Part shown: positions 1-9,978 of the stretch, one piece after another
Numbering within the stretch: the stretch's first letter is position 1
Layout: the number at the start of each line of letters is the position of its first letter
Source: Neiella marina
Lineage (GTDB): Bacteria > Pseudomonadota > Gammaproteobacteria > Enterobacterales > Neiellaceae
Assembly: GCF_002165625.1 (NCBI RefSeq)
Contig: NZ_NGNS01000004.1
Coordinates: 1 to 64,000, forward strand
DNA: 64,000 nucleotides
Reading direction: 5' to 3'
Position numbers and translations under genes: made by a program
Notes under the pieces: model-generated
Told to the model about the DNA's origin: nothing
What the model saw: only the letters and a program-made list of their open reading frames with translations
Database searches by the model: none

Positions 1-12
1 TTCATAGAGAAA

Positions 13-39
13 CGCCCTAGGCCGTCAAGGCCTAGGGCG
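13..39 (-). terminator. Rho-independent terminator after pssA
   Basis: A perfect 11-bp inverted repeat (CGCCCTAGGCC / GGCCTAGGGCG, 5-nt loop). Read on the minus strand it is followed by TTTCTC. It lies about 100 nt beyond the pssA stop, so it probably ends that transcript. The stretch 40-137 holds no gene that I can see; a CCTGCATGCAGG palindrome followed by a T run at about 109-126 could terminate a plus-strand transcript entering from the left. Confidence 0.7.
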
Positions 40-137
40 GTGAAAATATCCAAGACCCGTTATCCGGTAAACCGCAATGCCGCTCCTCTTAAGTGAACAG
101 CATTGCCTGCATGCAGGGGCTTTTTTATTCACCGCAG

Positions 138-995
138 TTACTTATCTGCTGGCGTTTTAGAATCACCAGAATCGTCAGTCGTCTCAGGTTTAACAGTTTG
201 TTGGTCTGCAGCCTTTTGCTTCTCACAAAAGTCAGCATCTTTACTATCGCCGACCACGTGCTCCATCTTTAATTTACGAACACCGCGAACAGTAATGAAC
301 GGGCCGGACACTGCATATGCCATGAAGATAGCAAACAGCACCAAGGCCGGATTAGTCGCGATAATGACGTAGACCAACACCACTAGCAAAATGGCAAGGA
401 ATGACACTCGACCTTTCCAGTCAACATCCTTAAACGAGTGATAGCGGAAGTTGCTGACCATCAACGCACCAGCGGCCATGGTGATCAAAGCCACGATAAA
501 GCCTATACTGTGGCCATCCAGTTCATGTTCAGCCCCCAGCCAAACACCGCCGGCAATAATGCCCGCTGCAGCAGGACTTGCTAAGCCTTGGAAATAGCGC
601 TTGTCAGCTTTGCCAACCATGGTATTGAAACGAGCTAGTCGCAATGCCGCACCGGCGACGAAGATAAAGGCCGCCAACCAGCCAATTTTGCCGAGCTCAT
701 TAAGGCCCCAGTTATAAGCAATCAACGCTGGCGCCACACCAAAAGACAACATATCAGCCATGCTGTCATACTCGGCGCCAAATGCACTTTGAGTATTGGT
801 CAAACGCGCCACTCGGCCATCAAGTCCATCAAAGATCATGGCGATAAAAATAGCCACTGATGCCAATTTGAAATCGCCATTCATGGAGGCCACAACAGCG
901 TAAAAGCCGGCAAACAAGCCGCCAGTGGTCAACAGATTGGGAAGTAAATAAATGCCCTTTGGTTTATGGGCATCGTTCTCATGATGTTCTGTCAT
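138..995 (-). CDS. pssA: CDP-diacylglycerol--serine O-phosphatidyltransferase
   Basis: Integral membrane enzyme making phosphatidylserine from CDP-diacylglycerol and L-serine, the first committed step to phosphatidylethanolamine. The CDP-alcohol phosphotransferase signature DG-x2-AR-x8-G-x3-D-x3-D is complete (DGRVAR ... GAEYDSMAD, residues about 60-80). Several hydrophobic segments follow, then a polar, acidic C-terminal tail of about 40 residues. I start at the ATG giving MTEHHEND, because the longer frame opens with TTG and adds a stretch that does not look conserved. This is the multi-membrane-span PssA type, not the peripheral PLD-like enzyme of E. coli. A terminator lies downstream; clpB is upstream on the same strand with a 123-bp gap. 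Confidence 0.93.
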   Translation of the reverse strand: MTEHHENDAHKPKGIYLLPNLLTTGGLFAGFYAVVASMNGDFKLASVAIFIAMIFDGLDGRVARLTNTQSAFGAEYDSMADMLSFGVAPALIAYNWGLNELGKIGWLAAFIFVAGAALRLARFNTMVGKADKRYFQGLASPAAAGIIAGGVWLGAEHELDGHSIGFIVALITMAAGALMVSNFRYHSFKDVDWKGRVSFLAILLVVLVYVIIATNPALVLFAIFMAYAVSGPFITVRGVRKLKMEHVVGDSKDADFCEKQKAADQQTVKPETTDDSGDSKTPADK

Positions 996-1118
996 TGAAA
1001 CCAGCAATCCAGATAACAAGGATAAAATGTGTCGCACAGGGTAGCACAAGGCTTTTGCCGACGAAATTGACAAAGGCCGTGGTCTGGTCGATCCGACGGC
1101 CTTTTTTCAACGCTGTGA

Positions 1119-3689
1119 TTAGCTTAGTGTTAACTCTTGGTTGTCACAATCGATCATAATGTTGGAACCTTGTGAGTACTGACCTCGCAAGATCGCTTGC
1201 GACAGTGGGTTTTCCAACTGTTGCTGGATTGCCCGCTTCAGCGGTCGCGCTCCATACACTGGATCAAAGCCTGCTTCGGCGAGTTTATCCAGCGCAGCAT
1301 CAGACACGGTTAAGTTTAACTCACGTTCTGCCAAGCGCTTACGCAGCCGCTCGATTTGAATAGCGGTGATTCGACGCAATTGCTCTTGTTCCAAGGGGTG
1401 GAACACCACTAATTCGTCGACCCGGTTAATAAATTCAGGGCGGAAGTGATGACTCACCACATCCATAACCTGCGCTTTCATCTCATCATAACTGGCCTTG
1501 CCGGCTGTTTCCTGAATACGATCGGAGCCGAGGTTCGAGGTCATGATCACCACGGTATTGCGAAAATCGACAGTTCGACCCTGGCCATCAGTCAGGCGGC
1601 CATCATCTAACACCTGCAACAAGATATTGAAAACATCAGGGTGAGCTTTCTCCACTTCATCAAGCAACACCACTGAATAGGGTCTGCGCCGCACCGCTTC
1701 AGTTAGATAACCTCCCTCTTCGTATCCGACATAGCCCGGAGGCGCACCAACCAATCGCGCCACCGAGTGCTTTTCCATAAACTCGGACATATCAATCCGA
1801 ACCATGGCATCTTCGGTATCGAACATAAACGAGGCGAGCGCTTTGCAGAGTTCGGTTTTACCCACCCCTGTCGGCCCTAAGAACAAAAACGAACCAATCG
1901 GCTGATCTGGATCGGCAAGTCCAGATCGCGAGCGACGAATCGCATTTGCAACAGCATCTACCGCTTCACCTTGGCCAACCACACGCTTGTGGAGCTGCTC
2001 TTCCATCCGTAGCAGTTTGTCGCGTTCACCTTCAAGCATCCGCGCCACCGGAATGCCCGTTGCCCGCGACAGTACCTCGGCTATTTCTTCCTCGCCGACT
2101 TTGTTACGCAGTAAGGTCATTTCGTGCATTTCTGCCTGCGCGGCTAAATCGAGTTGCCGTTCGAGCTCGGGGATACGGCCATACTGAAGCTCTGACATTC
2201 GATTAAGATCGCTCGCTCGAGTGGCAAATTCCAAGTCTTGCCGTGCTTGTTCCAGCTCTGCTTTAATATGCTGGGTGCCAGACAATGCCGCTTTTTCAGA
2301 CTGCCAAACTTCTTCCAGTTCTTGATATTTAGCATCGAGCTTCACCAACTCTTGTTCCAGCAATGCCAGACGTTTCTTGCTGGCCTCATCGCTTTCTTTT
2401 GCAACTGCCTGCTGTTCAATTTTCAGTTGGATAATTCGCCGTTCGAGCTTATCCATATCCTCTGGCTTAGAGTCAATTTGCAAACGGATGGAAGATGCTG
2501 CTTCATCAATCAAATCGATGGCTTTATCGGGCAATTGCCGATCAGAAATGTAGCGGTAAGACAAACTGGCTGCAGCAACAATAGCCGGATCGGTAATATC
2601 AACTGCGTGATGCAACTCGTAACGCTCTTTCAATCCCCGCAAAATAGCAATGGTATCTTCAACTGAGGGCTCTTCCACCAGCACTTTTTGGAATCGGCGT
2701 TCCAGCGCAGCATCTTTTTCCACATACTGTCGATACTCATCCAAGGTGGTTGCACCAACACAGTGGAGCTCACCACGCGCCAATGCTGGCTTAAGCATAT
2801 TGCCGGCATCCATGGCACCTTCGGCTTTGCCGGCACCAACCATGGTATGGAGCTCATCAATGAACAAAATCACCTGACCTTCTTCTTTGGCGAGTTCATT
2901 CAGCACTGCCTTCAGGCGTTCTTCAAACTCTCCTCGATATTTGGCACCGGCCAGTAACGACCCCATATCCAGTGACAGTACCCGCTTGTTCTTCAAACCT
3001 TCGGGAACTTCACCATTGACGATGCGTTGTGCTAACCCCTCAACAATAGCGGTTTTACCAACCCCCGGTTCACCAATCAGCACTGGGTTGTTTTTAGTTC
3101 GACGTTGCAACACTTGGATCGTGCGGCGGATTTCATCATCACGGCCAATCACAGGATCCAACCGGCCAGCTTCTGCCCGCTCAGTTAAATCGATGGTGTA
3201 TTTTTCCAGTGCCTGACGCTGATCTTCAGCATTGGGATCATCAACTTTTTGACCACCACGAACTTTTTCAATGGCTTGCTCAATGGCTTCTGGTGTTGCG
3301 CCAAGTTTGCGCAGCATGTCGCCGAATGCCCCTTTATCTTGAGCCGCGGCCAACACAAATACTTCGCTGGAAATAAACTTGTCTTTGCGCTTTTGCGCCA
3401 ACTTGTCAGTCATGTTGAGCAAGTTGATTAAGCTATGGTTTAACTGAACATCGCCGCCAGTGCCTTCAACTCGGGCAACCCGGTCAAGTTGTTCAGCCAA
3501 TTGCGAACGCAATGCCGAAACATTCACTCCGGCCAATTGCAATAATGGTCGAACCGATCCTTGCTCTTGATTGAGCAACGCTAAAAATAGATGAGTCGCT
3601 TCGATGTATTGATGATCTCTGCCCAGCGCCATCGATTGCGCATCAGACAAAGCAACTTGAAATTTACTGGTAAACCGATCCAGACGCAT
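1119..3689 (-). CDS. clpB: ATP-dependent disaggregase ClpB
   Basis: Hexameric AAA+ chaperone that threads proteins out of aggregates together with DnaK/DnaJ/GrpE. The 856-residue frame shows the Clp N-domain, a first AAA module (Walker [10 protein letters not shown], Walker B LFIDELH), the long coiled-coil middle domain at about 410-520 that separates ClpB from ClpA/ClpC, and a second AAA module ([17 protein letters not shown]). Length matches E. coli ClpB (857). The start is the ATG giving [10 protein letters not shown], preceded by GGGAGG at 5-nt spacing; an upstream in-frame ATG six codons earlier would place that ribosome-binding site inside the gene. A consensus heat-shock promoter lies just upstream. 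An internal start for the short ClpB form is likely but not marked here. Confidence 0.98.
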   Translation of the reverse strand: MRLDRFTSKFQVALSDAQSMALGRDHQYIEATHLFLALLNQEQGSVRPLLQLAGVNVSALRSQLAEQLDRVARVEGTGGDVQLNHSLINLLNMTDKLAQKRKDKFISSEVFVLAAAQDKGAFGDMLRKLGATPEAIEQAIEKVRGGQKVDDPNAEDQRQALEKYTIDLTERAEAGRLDPVIGRDDEIRRTIQVLQRRTKNNPVLIGEPGVGKTAIVEGLAQRIVNGEVPEGLKNKRVLSLDMGSLLAGAKYRGEFEERLKAVLNELAKEEGQVILFIDELHTMVGAGKAEGAMDAGNMLKPALARGELHCVGATTLDEYRQYVEKDAALERRFQKVLVEEPSVEDTIAILRGLKERYELHHAVDITDPAIVAAASLSYRYISDRQLPDKAIDLIDEAASSIRLQIDSKPEDMDKLERRIIQLKIEQQAVAKESDEASKKRLALLEQELVKLDAKYQELEEVWQSEKAALSGTQHIKAELEQARQDLEFATRASDLNRMSELQYGRIPELERQLDLAAQAEMHEMTLLRNKVGEEEIAEVLSRATGIPVARMLEGERDKLLRMEEQLHKRVVGQGEAVDAVANAIRRSRSGLADPDQPIGSFLFLGPTGVGKTELCKALASFMFDTEDAMVRIDMSEFMEKHSVARLVGAPPGYVGYEEGGYLTEAVRRRPYSVVLLDEVEKAHPDVFNILLQVLDDGRLTDGQGRTVDFRNTVVIMTSNLGSDRIQETAGKASYDEMKAQVMDVVSHHFRPEFINRVDELVVFHPLEQEQLRRITAIQIERLRKRLAERELNLTVSDAALDKLAEAGFDPVYGARPLKRAIQQQLENPLSQAILRGQYSQGSNIMIDCDNQELTLS

Positions 3690-3731
3690 AACAACCTCCC
3701 GTCTCATCGTTCAATATTTAGTCTGATGATT

Positions 3732-3760
3732 AAATGGGGCTGGTTGTTTTCGGTTTCAAG
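3732..3760 (-). promoter_or_regulatory. Sigma-32 heat-shock promoter of clpB
   Basis: Read on the minus strand: CTTGAAA (3760-3754), exactly 14 nt, then CCCCATTT (3739-3732). This matches the RpoH consensus CTTGAA-N13/14-CCCCATNT essentially perfectly. The -35 element overlaps the pgeF stop codon at 3756-3758. The expected start of transcription leaves a leader of roughly 35 nt before the clpB ATG. Confidence 0.93.
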
Positions 3761-4553
3761 CGTTGGCTTTAATCCAAATCGCAGAAGCCATGCGCCCGGT
3801 CACACCTTTGCACGCTTTATCATCGACATGACTAGCTCGGCGATAGGAAAAGAAAAGCTCGGGATGAAGATAGGTACAGCGACGATCGGCGCTGATATTG
3901 CTAACATCAAGCTGCAGCAACCGCATCATTGCCAACAGCTGCAAATCAGCCAACCACTTGCCACTCACTGACGGTTGAAATGCATCAGCGTTTTGTGGTG
4001 ATTGAGCAATGAAAACATCGCGAACTTCGGCGCCAACCTGGAATTGTTTTGGCCCAATACATGGCCCCAGCCAAACTCTTAAACGATCTGCTGGCGTCAC
4101 CATCGCTTTAACGGTTTGCTCTAAAATGCCATTGGCAAGACCACGCCACCCAGCATGAGCAGCAGCGACTTCAGAGCCATCGTTGGCACAAATCAACACG
4201 GGTAAACAGTCCGCTGTCATGATGGTACAAGCTTGACCAGGCTCGCGACTAATCGCTGCATCAGCATTGGGCGTCATGCGCGGTGGTCTATTCAGATGAA
4301 AAACTTGTGTGCCATGGACCTGATTGAGCCAGTGAATGTCCTGACAGCCCGGCATGCGCTGCTGCAGACGTTGTCGATTAGTCGCAACAGCCTGAGAGTC
4401 ATCGTCAACATGGAGTCCAACATTCATCGAGTCATATGGCGTTTGACTGACGCCACCATGTCGATAGGTTTGAACAACAGCTACCTGTTCAGGTAGCTGC
4501 CAGTCATCCAAAGTGCACTCAGATATCGCTAGGATTGAGCTTGGCATCGGCAC
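3756..4553 (-). CDS. pgeF: Peptidoglycan editing factor PgeF (YfiH, multicopper-oxidase-fold)
   Basis: Cytosolic laccase-domain enzyme of the YfiH family, in E. coli implicated in hydrolysing the mis-incorporated UDP-MurNAc-L-Ser so that serine does not enter peptidoglycan. The family's metal/catalytic residues are visible: His in NQVHG, Cys in TADCLPV and His in AAAHAGWRG. The frame is 265 residues, slightly longer than E. coli PgeF. The start is GTG with GAGGT five nt upstream; an ATG two codons on is possible. The gene overlaps the end of rluD by 35 bp, so the two are co-transcribed (rluD-pgeF), as in many gammaproteobacteria. clpB follows from its own promoter. Confidence 0.92.
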   Translation of the reverse strand: MPMPSSILAISECTLDDWQLPEQVAVVQTYRHGGVSQTPYDSMNVGLHVDDDSQAVATNRQRLQQRMPGCQDIHWLNQVHGTQVFHLNRPPRMTPNADAAISREPGQACTIMTADCLPVLICANDGSEVAAAHAGWRGLANGILEQTVKAMVTPADRLRVWLGPCIGPKQFQVGAEVRDVFIAQSPQNADAFQPSVSGKWLADLQLLAMMRLLQLDVSNISADRRCTYLHPELFFSYRRASHVDDKACKGVTGRMASAIWIKANA

Positions 4554-5490
4554 GCAATACCTCGGTTAAGTGCTGCATGTCATCTGGAATGGGGGCTTTC
4601 CATTCCATTTGCTCACCACTGATTGGATGCTCCAGAATCAACCGAGCAGCATGCAAGGCTTGGCGTTTAAAGCCGCGCAAGGTTTCAATCATGGTTTCGC
4701 TGGCACCTTTTGGTAGCCGATTGCGACCACCATAAAGCACATCACCAACCAATGGATGATGTAAATGTGACATGTGAACTCGAATTTGGTGAGTCCGGCC
4801 AGTCTCTAAGCGCAAACGCAACCGCGTATGATTATTGAATTTCTCAGCAATTCGGTAGTGCGTAATCGCTTCTTTCCCCAATGGATGAACAGCCATTGCT
4901 GTGCGACGACTTGGATGGCGATCAATCGGTTCTTCAATGGTGCCACCAGCAGTCATCAAGCCAATTGCGATCGCTTCGTACTCGCGAGTAATATCGCGCG
5001 CTTGCAAGCGGGCAACCAAATGAGTCTGAGCGGGAATAGTTTTCGCGACCACCATTAACCCTGTGGTGTCCTTATCGAGCCGATGGACAATGCCTGCCCG
5101 AGGAACTTCAACCAGTTCAGGACAATGATGCAGCAACGCATTCAACAGAGTACCCTGTTGATTCCCCGCCCCGGGGTGGACCACTAAGCCAGCAGGCTTA
5201 TTGACCACTAAGATATCGTCATCTTCGTGGATGATATTGAGCTCGATCGCCTCGGCTTGATGCTGTACCTCATCTTCAAGCTGAGCGTGTAACACTATGT
5301 CCTCGCCACCGCTGACTTTTTCTCTTGCTTTGGTTGCCACCTTGCCATTGACTTCAATGCGCCCTTCATCAAGCCAAGCTTTGATTCGGGTTCTTGAATA
5401 ATCAGGGAATAGTTCAGCCAGCGCTTGGTCGAGTCGCTGGCCAAATTGTTCAGTGGAAATTTGTGCGGTAAGGGTAAATTCCTGCGCCAT
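4519..5490 (-). CDS. rluD: 23S rRNA pseudouridine(1911/1915/1917) synthase RluD
   Basis: Modifies three uridines in helix 69 of 23S rRNA. An S4 RNA-binding domain occupies about residues 15-75. The RluA-family catalytic motif HRLDKDTTGL follows, placing the catalytic aspartate at residue 139, the same number as in E. coli RluD. Further family blocks are NKPAGLVVHP and GRTHQIRVH. Length 323 is normal. It is transcribed divergently from bamD across a 124-bp gap, the classic rluD/bamD arrangement, and overlaps pgeF downstream. Confidence 0.96.
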   Translation of the reverse strand: MAQEFTLTAQISTEQFGQRLDQALAELFPDYSRTRIKAWLDEGRIEVNGKVATKAREKVSGGEDIVLHAQLEDEVQHQAEAIELNIIHEDDDILVVNKPAGLVVHPGAGNQQGTLLNALLHHCPELVEVPRAGIVHRLDKDTTGLMVVAKTIPAQTHLVARLQARDITREYEAIAIGLMTAGGTIEEPIDRHPSRRTAMAVHPLGKEAITHYRIAEKFNNHTRLRLRLETGRTHQIRVHMSHLHHPLVGDVLYGGRNRLPKGASETMIETLRGFKRQALHAARLILEHPISGEQMEWKAPIPDDMQHLTEVLRADAKLNPSDI

Positions 5491-5514
5491 AATCTCAATC
5501 TGTCTAACAACGCA

Positions 5515-5544
5515 TTCACAACGCGCTGTTGATTAGTTTAGAAT
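5515..5544 (+). promoter_or_regulatory. Candidate sigma-70 promoter for bamD
   Basis: TTCACA (5515-5520) and TAGAAT (5539-5544) with 18-bp spacing, 70 nt upstream of the bamD ATG. A GGAACT sequence closer to the gene lacks a matching sigma-E -10 element at the right distance. Confidence 0.5.
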
Positions 5545-5614
5545 GCCGTGCATTGTAACTGGAACTGGGCTGAAACTCAGCCTTAACCATCATTGAATTT
5601 ACTGGGAAGTGTTC

Positions 5615-6373
5615 ATGCTGTTATCCCGTCTAACCGGATTAGGTGTTTTAGGATTAGCTTTGGTACTCGGTGCCTGCTCATCGACACCAGAAAAAGAAAA
5701 AATCGCAGAGAAACCTGCTGCAGAGCTTTATCAAGAAGCTAAGACCCGAATGAACTCCGGTAACTACCGTAGCGCTATTGCCCATTTCGAAGCTTTGTTA
5801 TCACGCTACCCGTTTGGTGCTCATGCCGATCAGGTGCAACTTGATTTGATTAGCGCCTATTATTCAGTGGCAGATAACCCAGCAGCATTGGCCGCCATTG
5901 ACCGTTTTATCCGCTTGAATCCAACTCACAAAGATATTGATTACGCGCTGTACATGCGCGGCTTGGTCAATGAAGATGAAGACCGCAACTTCTTCCAAGA
6001 GCTGTTCCGCATTGATCGCTCGGACCGCGATCCACACAATATTCGCGAAGCATTCCAAGACTACGAACGACTATTGCGTGATTACCCGGGCAGCAAATAT
6101 GCACCGGATGCGTCTAAGCGGATGATTGCTTTGAAAAACCGTCTGGCCCGTTTCGAAGTAATGGTAGCCGAGTATTACTATGAGCGAGATGCTTATGTTG
6201 CAGCGCTAGGTCGTGGTAAATACGTCCTCGAATACATGCCTGACACCCCATCGGTTGAGCGAGCACTTGAAATCATGGCTCGCAGTTATAAGCAGTTAGG
6301 AATGGAAGATGCGCGGCAGGATACGCTACGGGTACTGCAACTGAACTACCCGGAAAATCGCATGGTTAATTAA
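5615..6373 (+). CDS. bamD: Outer membrane protein assembly factor BamD
   Basis: Essential lipoprotein partner of BamA in the beta-barrel assembly machine, facing the periplasm. It starts with a lipoprotein signal peptide whose lipobox is LGAC (lipidated Cys about residue 21), followed by TPR-like repeats (AELYQEAKTRMNSGNYRSAI, then HFEALLSRYPF and similar). Length about 252 agrees with E. coli BamD (245). I choose the ATG at 5615 over the GTG two codons earlier because GGGAAG sits five nt in front of the ATG. The gene is monocistronic, ending at a bidirectional terminator. Confidence 0.95.
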   Translation: MLLSRLTGLGVLGLALVLGACSSTPEKEKIAEKPAAELYQEAKTRMNSGNYRSAIAHFEALLSRYPFGAHADQVQLDLISAYYSVADNPAALAAIDRFIRLNPTHKDIDYALYMRGLVNEDEDRNFFQELFRIDRSDRDPHNIREAFQDYERLLRDYPGSKYAPDASKRMIALKNRLARFEVMVAEYYYERDAYVAALGRGKYVLEYMPDTPSVERALEIMARSYKQLGMEDARQDTLRVLQLNYPENRMVN

Positions 6374-6391
6374 CCAATAGCTCACGCCAAT

Positions 6392-6421
6392 AAAAAACGG
6401 AATCAATTGATTCCGTTTTTT
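6392..6421. terminator. Bidirectional terminator between bamD and glnB
   Basis: ACGGAATC-AATT-GATTCCGT hairpin flanked by A6 on the left and T6 on the right, so it can end both the plus-strand bamD and the minus-strand nadE-glnB transcripts. Confidence 0.9.
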
Positions 6422-6442
6422 GTGTCTGGGTTTTGGCAATAA

Positions 6443-8406
<1,964 letters not shown>

Positions 8407-8650
8407 GGTTACCTCTTTGCTCCTGTCCAACAGCGTATTGCTAAGTGTTGGCAATGATAAAGTAAGCAGCCGATAAAAGGTACGGCTGATATCAATATGC
8501 TTGGTAATTCCACCCAACGACAGAGATAACTGTTATTGCCAGCGATAGACTATAGAACCAGATCGAATATTTTCGTTAGCAACCAAACACCAAAGGCAAA
8601 AACTGGTAATCTGGCATGACATCAACGAAGAAGTAATAAGTAGGTTAGTG

Positions 8651-9244
8651 ATGTCAAAGTTGATAGATGGCTCAAGAAGTCGCTCGACAAAATTGAATGC
8701 TGGATTCACGCTGGTTGAACTCATGGTCACAGTGGCAGTCGTCGTCATCCTTATTACGATCGGCATTCCTGGGTTTAACGCGCTAATACAGCGCTACACC
8801 TCCGAAAGTTCCATCGATATGCTTCACAAGGACATGCATTTTGCTCGTGCCGAAGCAGTTTCGCTGGGCAAAAGAGTGACTGTTTGCCATTTGTCTTCGA
8901 CCAATGAATGTGATGGTAACTGGCTTGATGGTATTAGTGTATTTGTCGATGACGGCGACAACGTCGGCGAATTGGACGGTGGCGAATTGGTATTAGCCCA
9001 AAGCGCCCCACTTGGCTCGGAAAACTCCTTCAAGGACTCTACCCGCGACCGCGTAACCTTTACTCCCGATGGCTTATCGGCAGGCTTTGCCGCAACATTC
9101 GTGTTTTGCCCTTCTTCCGGCGACAATAAATATGCCCGCGGTATTATTCTGTCGAATATTGGCCGGGCACGAGCTACCATCGATGCCAACGAAGATGGTT
9201 ACCACGAAGACTCAAACGGAAACATCCTGACCTGTAACGAATAA
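8651..9244 (+). CDS. GspH/FimT-family type IV minor pilin
   Basis: Prepilin-like protein of 197 residues. A short basic leader ends in Gly before FTLVELMVTVAVVVILITIG, the PilD-processed class III signal with Glu5 present. The rest matches the GspH/FimT/FimU layout (FARAEAVSLGKRVTVC..., with further cysteines that could pair). Such proteins prime pilus assembly with PilVWXE. Unusually it is on the strand opposite to the rest of the cluster and converges on it with a 9-bp gap, whereas fimU normally precedes pilV in the same operon. The ATG at 8651 has a weak AGTAGG upstream; GTG at 8648 is the alternative. The gap 8407-8650 shows no further gene. Confidence 0.87.
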   Translation: MSKLIDGSRSRSTKLNAGFTLVELMVTVAVVVILITIGIPGFNALIQRYTSESSIDMLHKDMHFARAEAVSLGKRVTVCHLSSTNECDGNWLDGISVFVDDGDNVGELDGGELVLAQSAPLGSENSFKDSTRDRVTFTPDGLSAGFAATFVFCPSSGDNKYARGIILSNIGRARATIDANEDGYHEDSNGNILTCNE

Positions 9245-9253
9245 TGGCGAGCG

Positions 9254-9553
9254 CTAGCGAACTGAACGCTGATCAAGCGACTGAGCCTTTGAACTAGTAA
9301 ATGGCTTATAGAGCTCGACGCATTCGTGAACCTTTTTAAAGTCCCGAGCACCTTCAGCAGTTTCTACCACTTTACTTCGTGCCAGCTTAGCTCGCGCTTG
9401 ACCATGGTTGCCTTTGGTATCAAGTCTCACCATCGCAATCATTTCGGAGCCATCGCTCATCGTTAGCCAGCATTTGTATTCATAAGTCCGCTCAGCCTTC
9501 ACTCCGGCTGACACAACCAATAACACGCTAAGCACTAGCAGATTTTTAATCAT
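9254..9553 (-). CDS. Small secreted protein of the pilin cluster, TapY2-like
   Basis: A 99-residue protein with an N-terminal signal peptide (about 1-21, ending VSAGVKA) and two cysteines (in YKCWL and HECVEL) that could form one disulfide. The pattern YKCxL..DG near the signal cleavage site, a late EC, and a closing F..S.A.SL....VR resembles TapY2 proteins, which accompany PilY1 in Aeromonas and Shewanella minor-pilin clusters. Its role there is not settled. Start and stop are coupled: its ATG overlaps the pilE stop as ATGA, making it the last gene of the pilV-W-X-Y1-E operon. The family call comes from remembered pattern and position, not a search. Confidence 0.65.
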   Translation of the reverse strand: MIKNLLVLSVLLVVSAGVKAERTYEYKCWLTMSDGSEMIAMVRLDTKGNHGQARAKLARSKVVETAEGARDFKKVHECVELYKPFTSSKAQSLDQRSVR

Positions 9554-9978
9554 GGCCAACACCCCTTCACATCAGTTGCATCCGAGTTGCTTGAACGAGT
9601 TCCCAAGTGATCAATTTTCAAAGAGCCACAGTCGGAATCGCGAGATGCTTGCTTATTGATAGCAGTAGCAGTCAAAGTAAACGTATTGGCATTGCCACTG
9701 GCAGAAACTTTGTAATTGGCATTTGCGCCACTAGAAAGTGGGAAGTCAACCGGATCTGAGGCATAGCCTAGGGCTGTCATGCTGCTAGTGTAAGTATGAA
9801 AATCAAGGTAGTACTGCTCTTGCCTTGCAGCCGCTTCCAACAAGATGGCAGCCGCTTCTGAGCGTGTCCCTTCGGCAACATATCGCTGGTATGCGGGATA
9901 AGCCACTGTCGTCAGAATAGCGATAATTGCTACTGCAACCATCATTTCTATCAAACTAAAACCCAATTGCCGATTCAT
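9550..9978 (-). CDS. pilE: Type IV minor pilin PilE
   Basis: 142-residue pseudopilin with cleavage motif QLG|FSLIEMMVAVAIIAIL and Glu5. The C-terminal part has the DSDCGSLKIDHLGTRSS...GCWP pattern typical of PilE/ComP-like minor pilins, where the two cysteines form the D-loop disulfide. It overlaps pilY1 upstream and the tapY2-like gene downstream by ATGA, indicating translational coupling. In Pseudomonas aeruginosa PilE links the minor-pilin tip complex to the major pilin. Confidence 0.88.
   Translation of the reverse strand: MNRQLGFSLIEMMVAVAIIAILTTVAYPAYQRYVAEGTRSEAAAILLEAAARQEQYYLDFHTYTSSMTALGYASDPVDFPLSSGANANYKVSASGNANTFTLTATAINKQASRDSDCGSLKIDHLGTRSSNSDATDVKGCWP

Noticed and set aside
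2238-2666. 142-codon plus-strand frame inside clpB
   Set aside because: Antisense shadow of a well-conserved coding region with no start signal.
5563-5590. Sigma-E promoter for bamD (GGAACT)
   Set aside because: No TCTGA-like -10 element at 16-17 bp; the sigma-70-like pair upstream is better.
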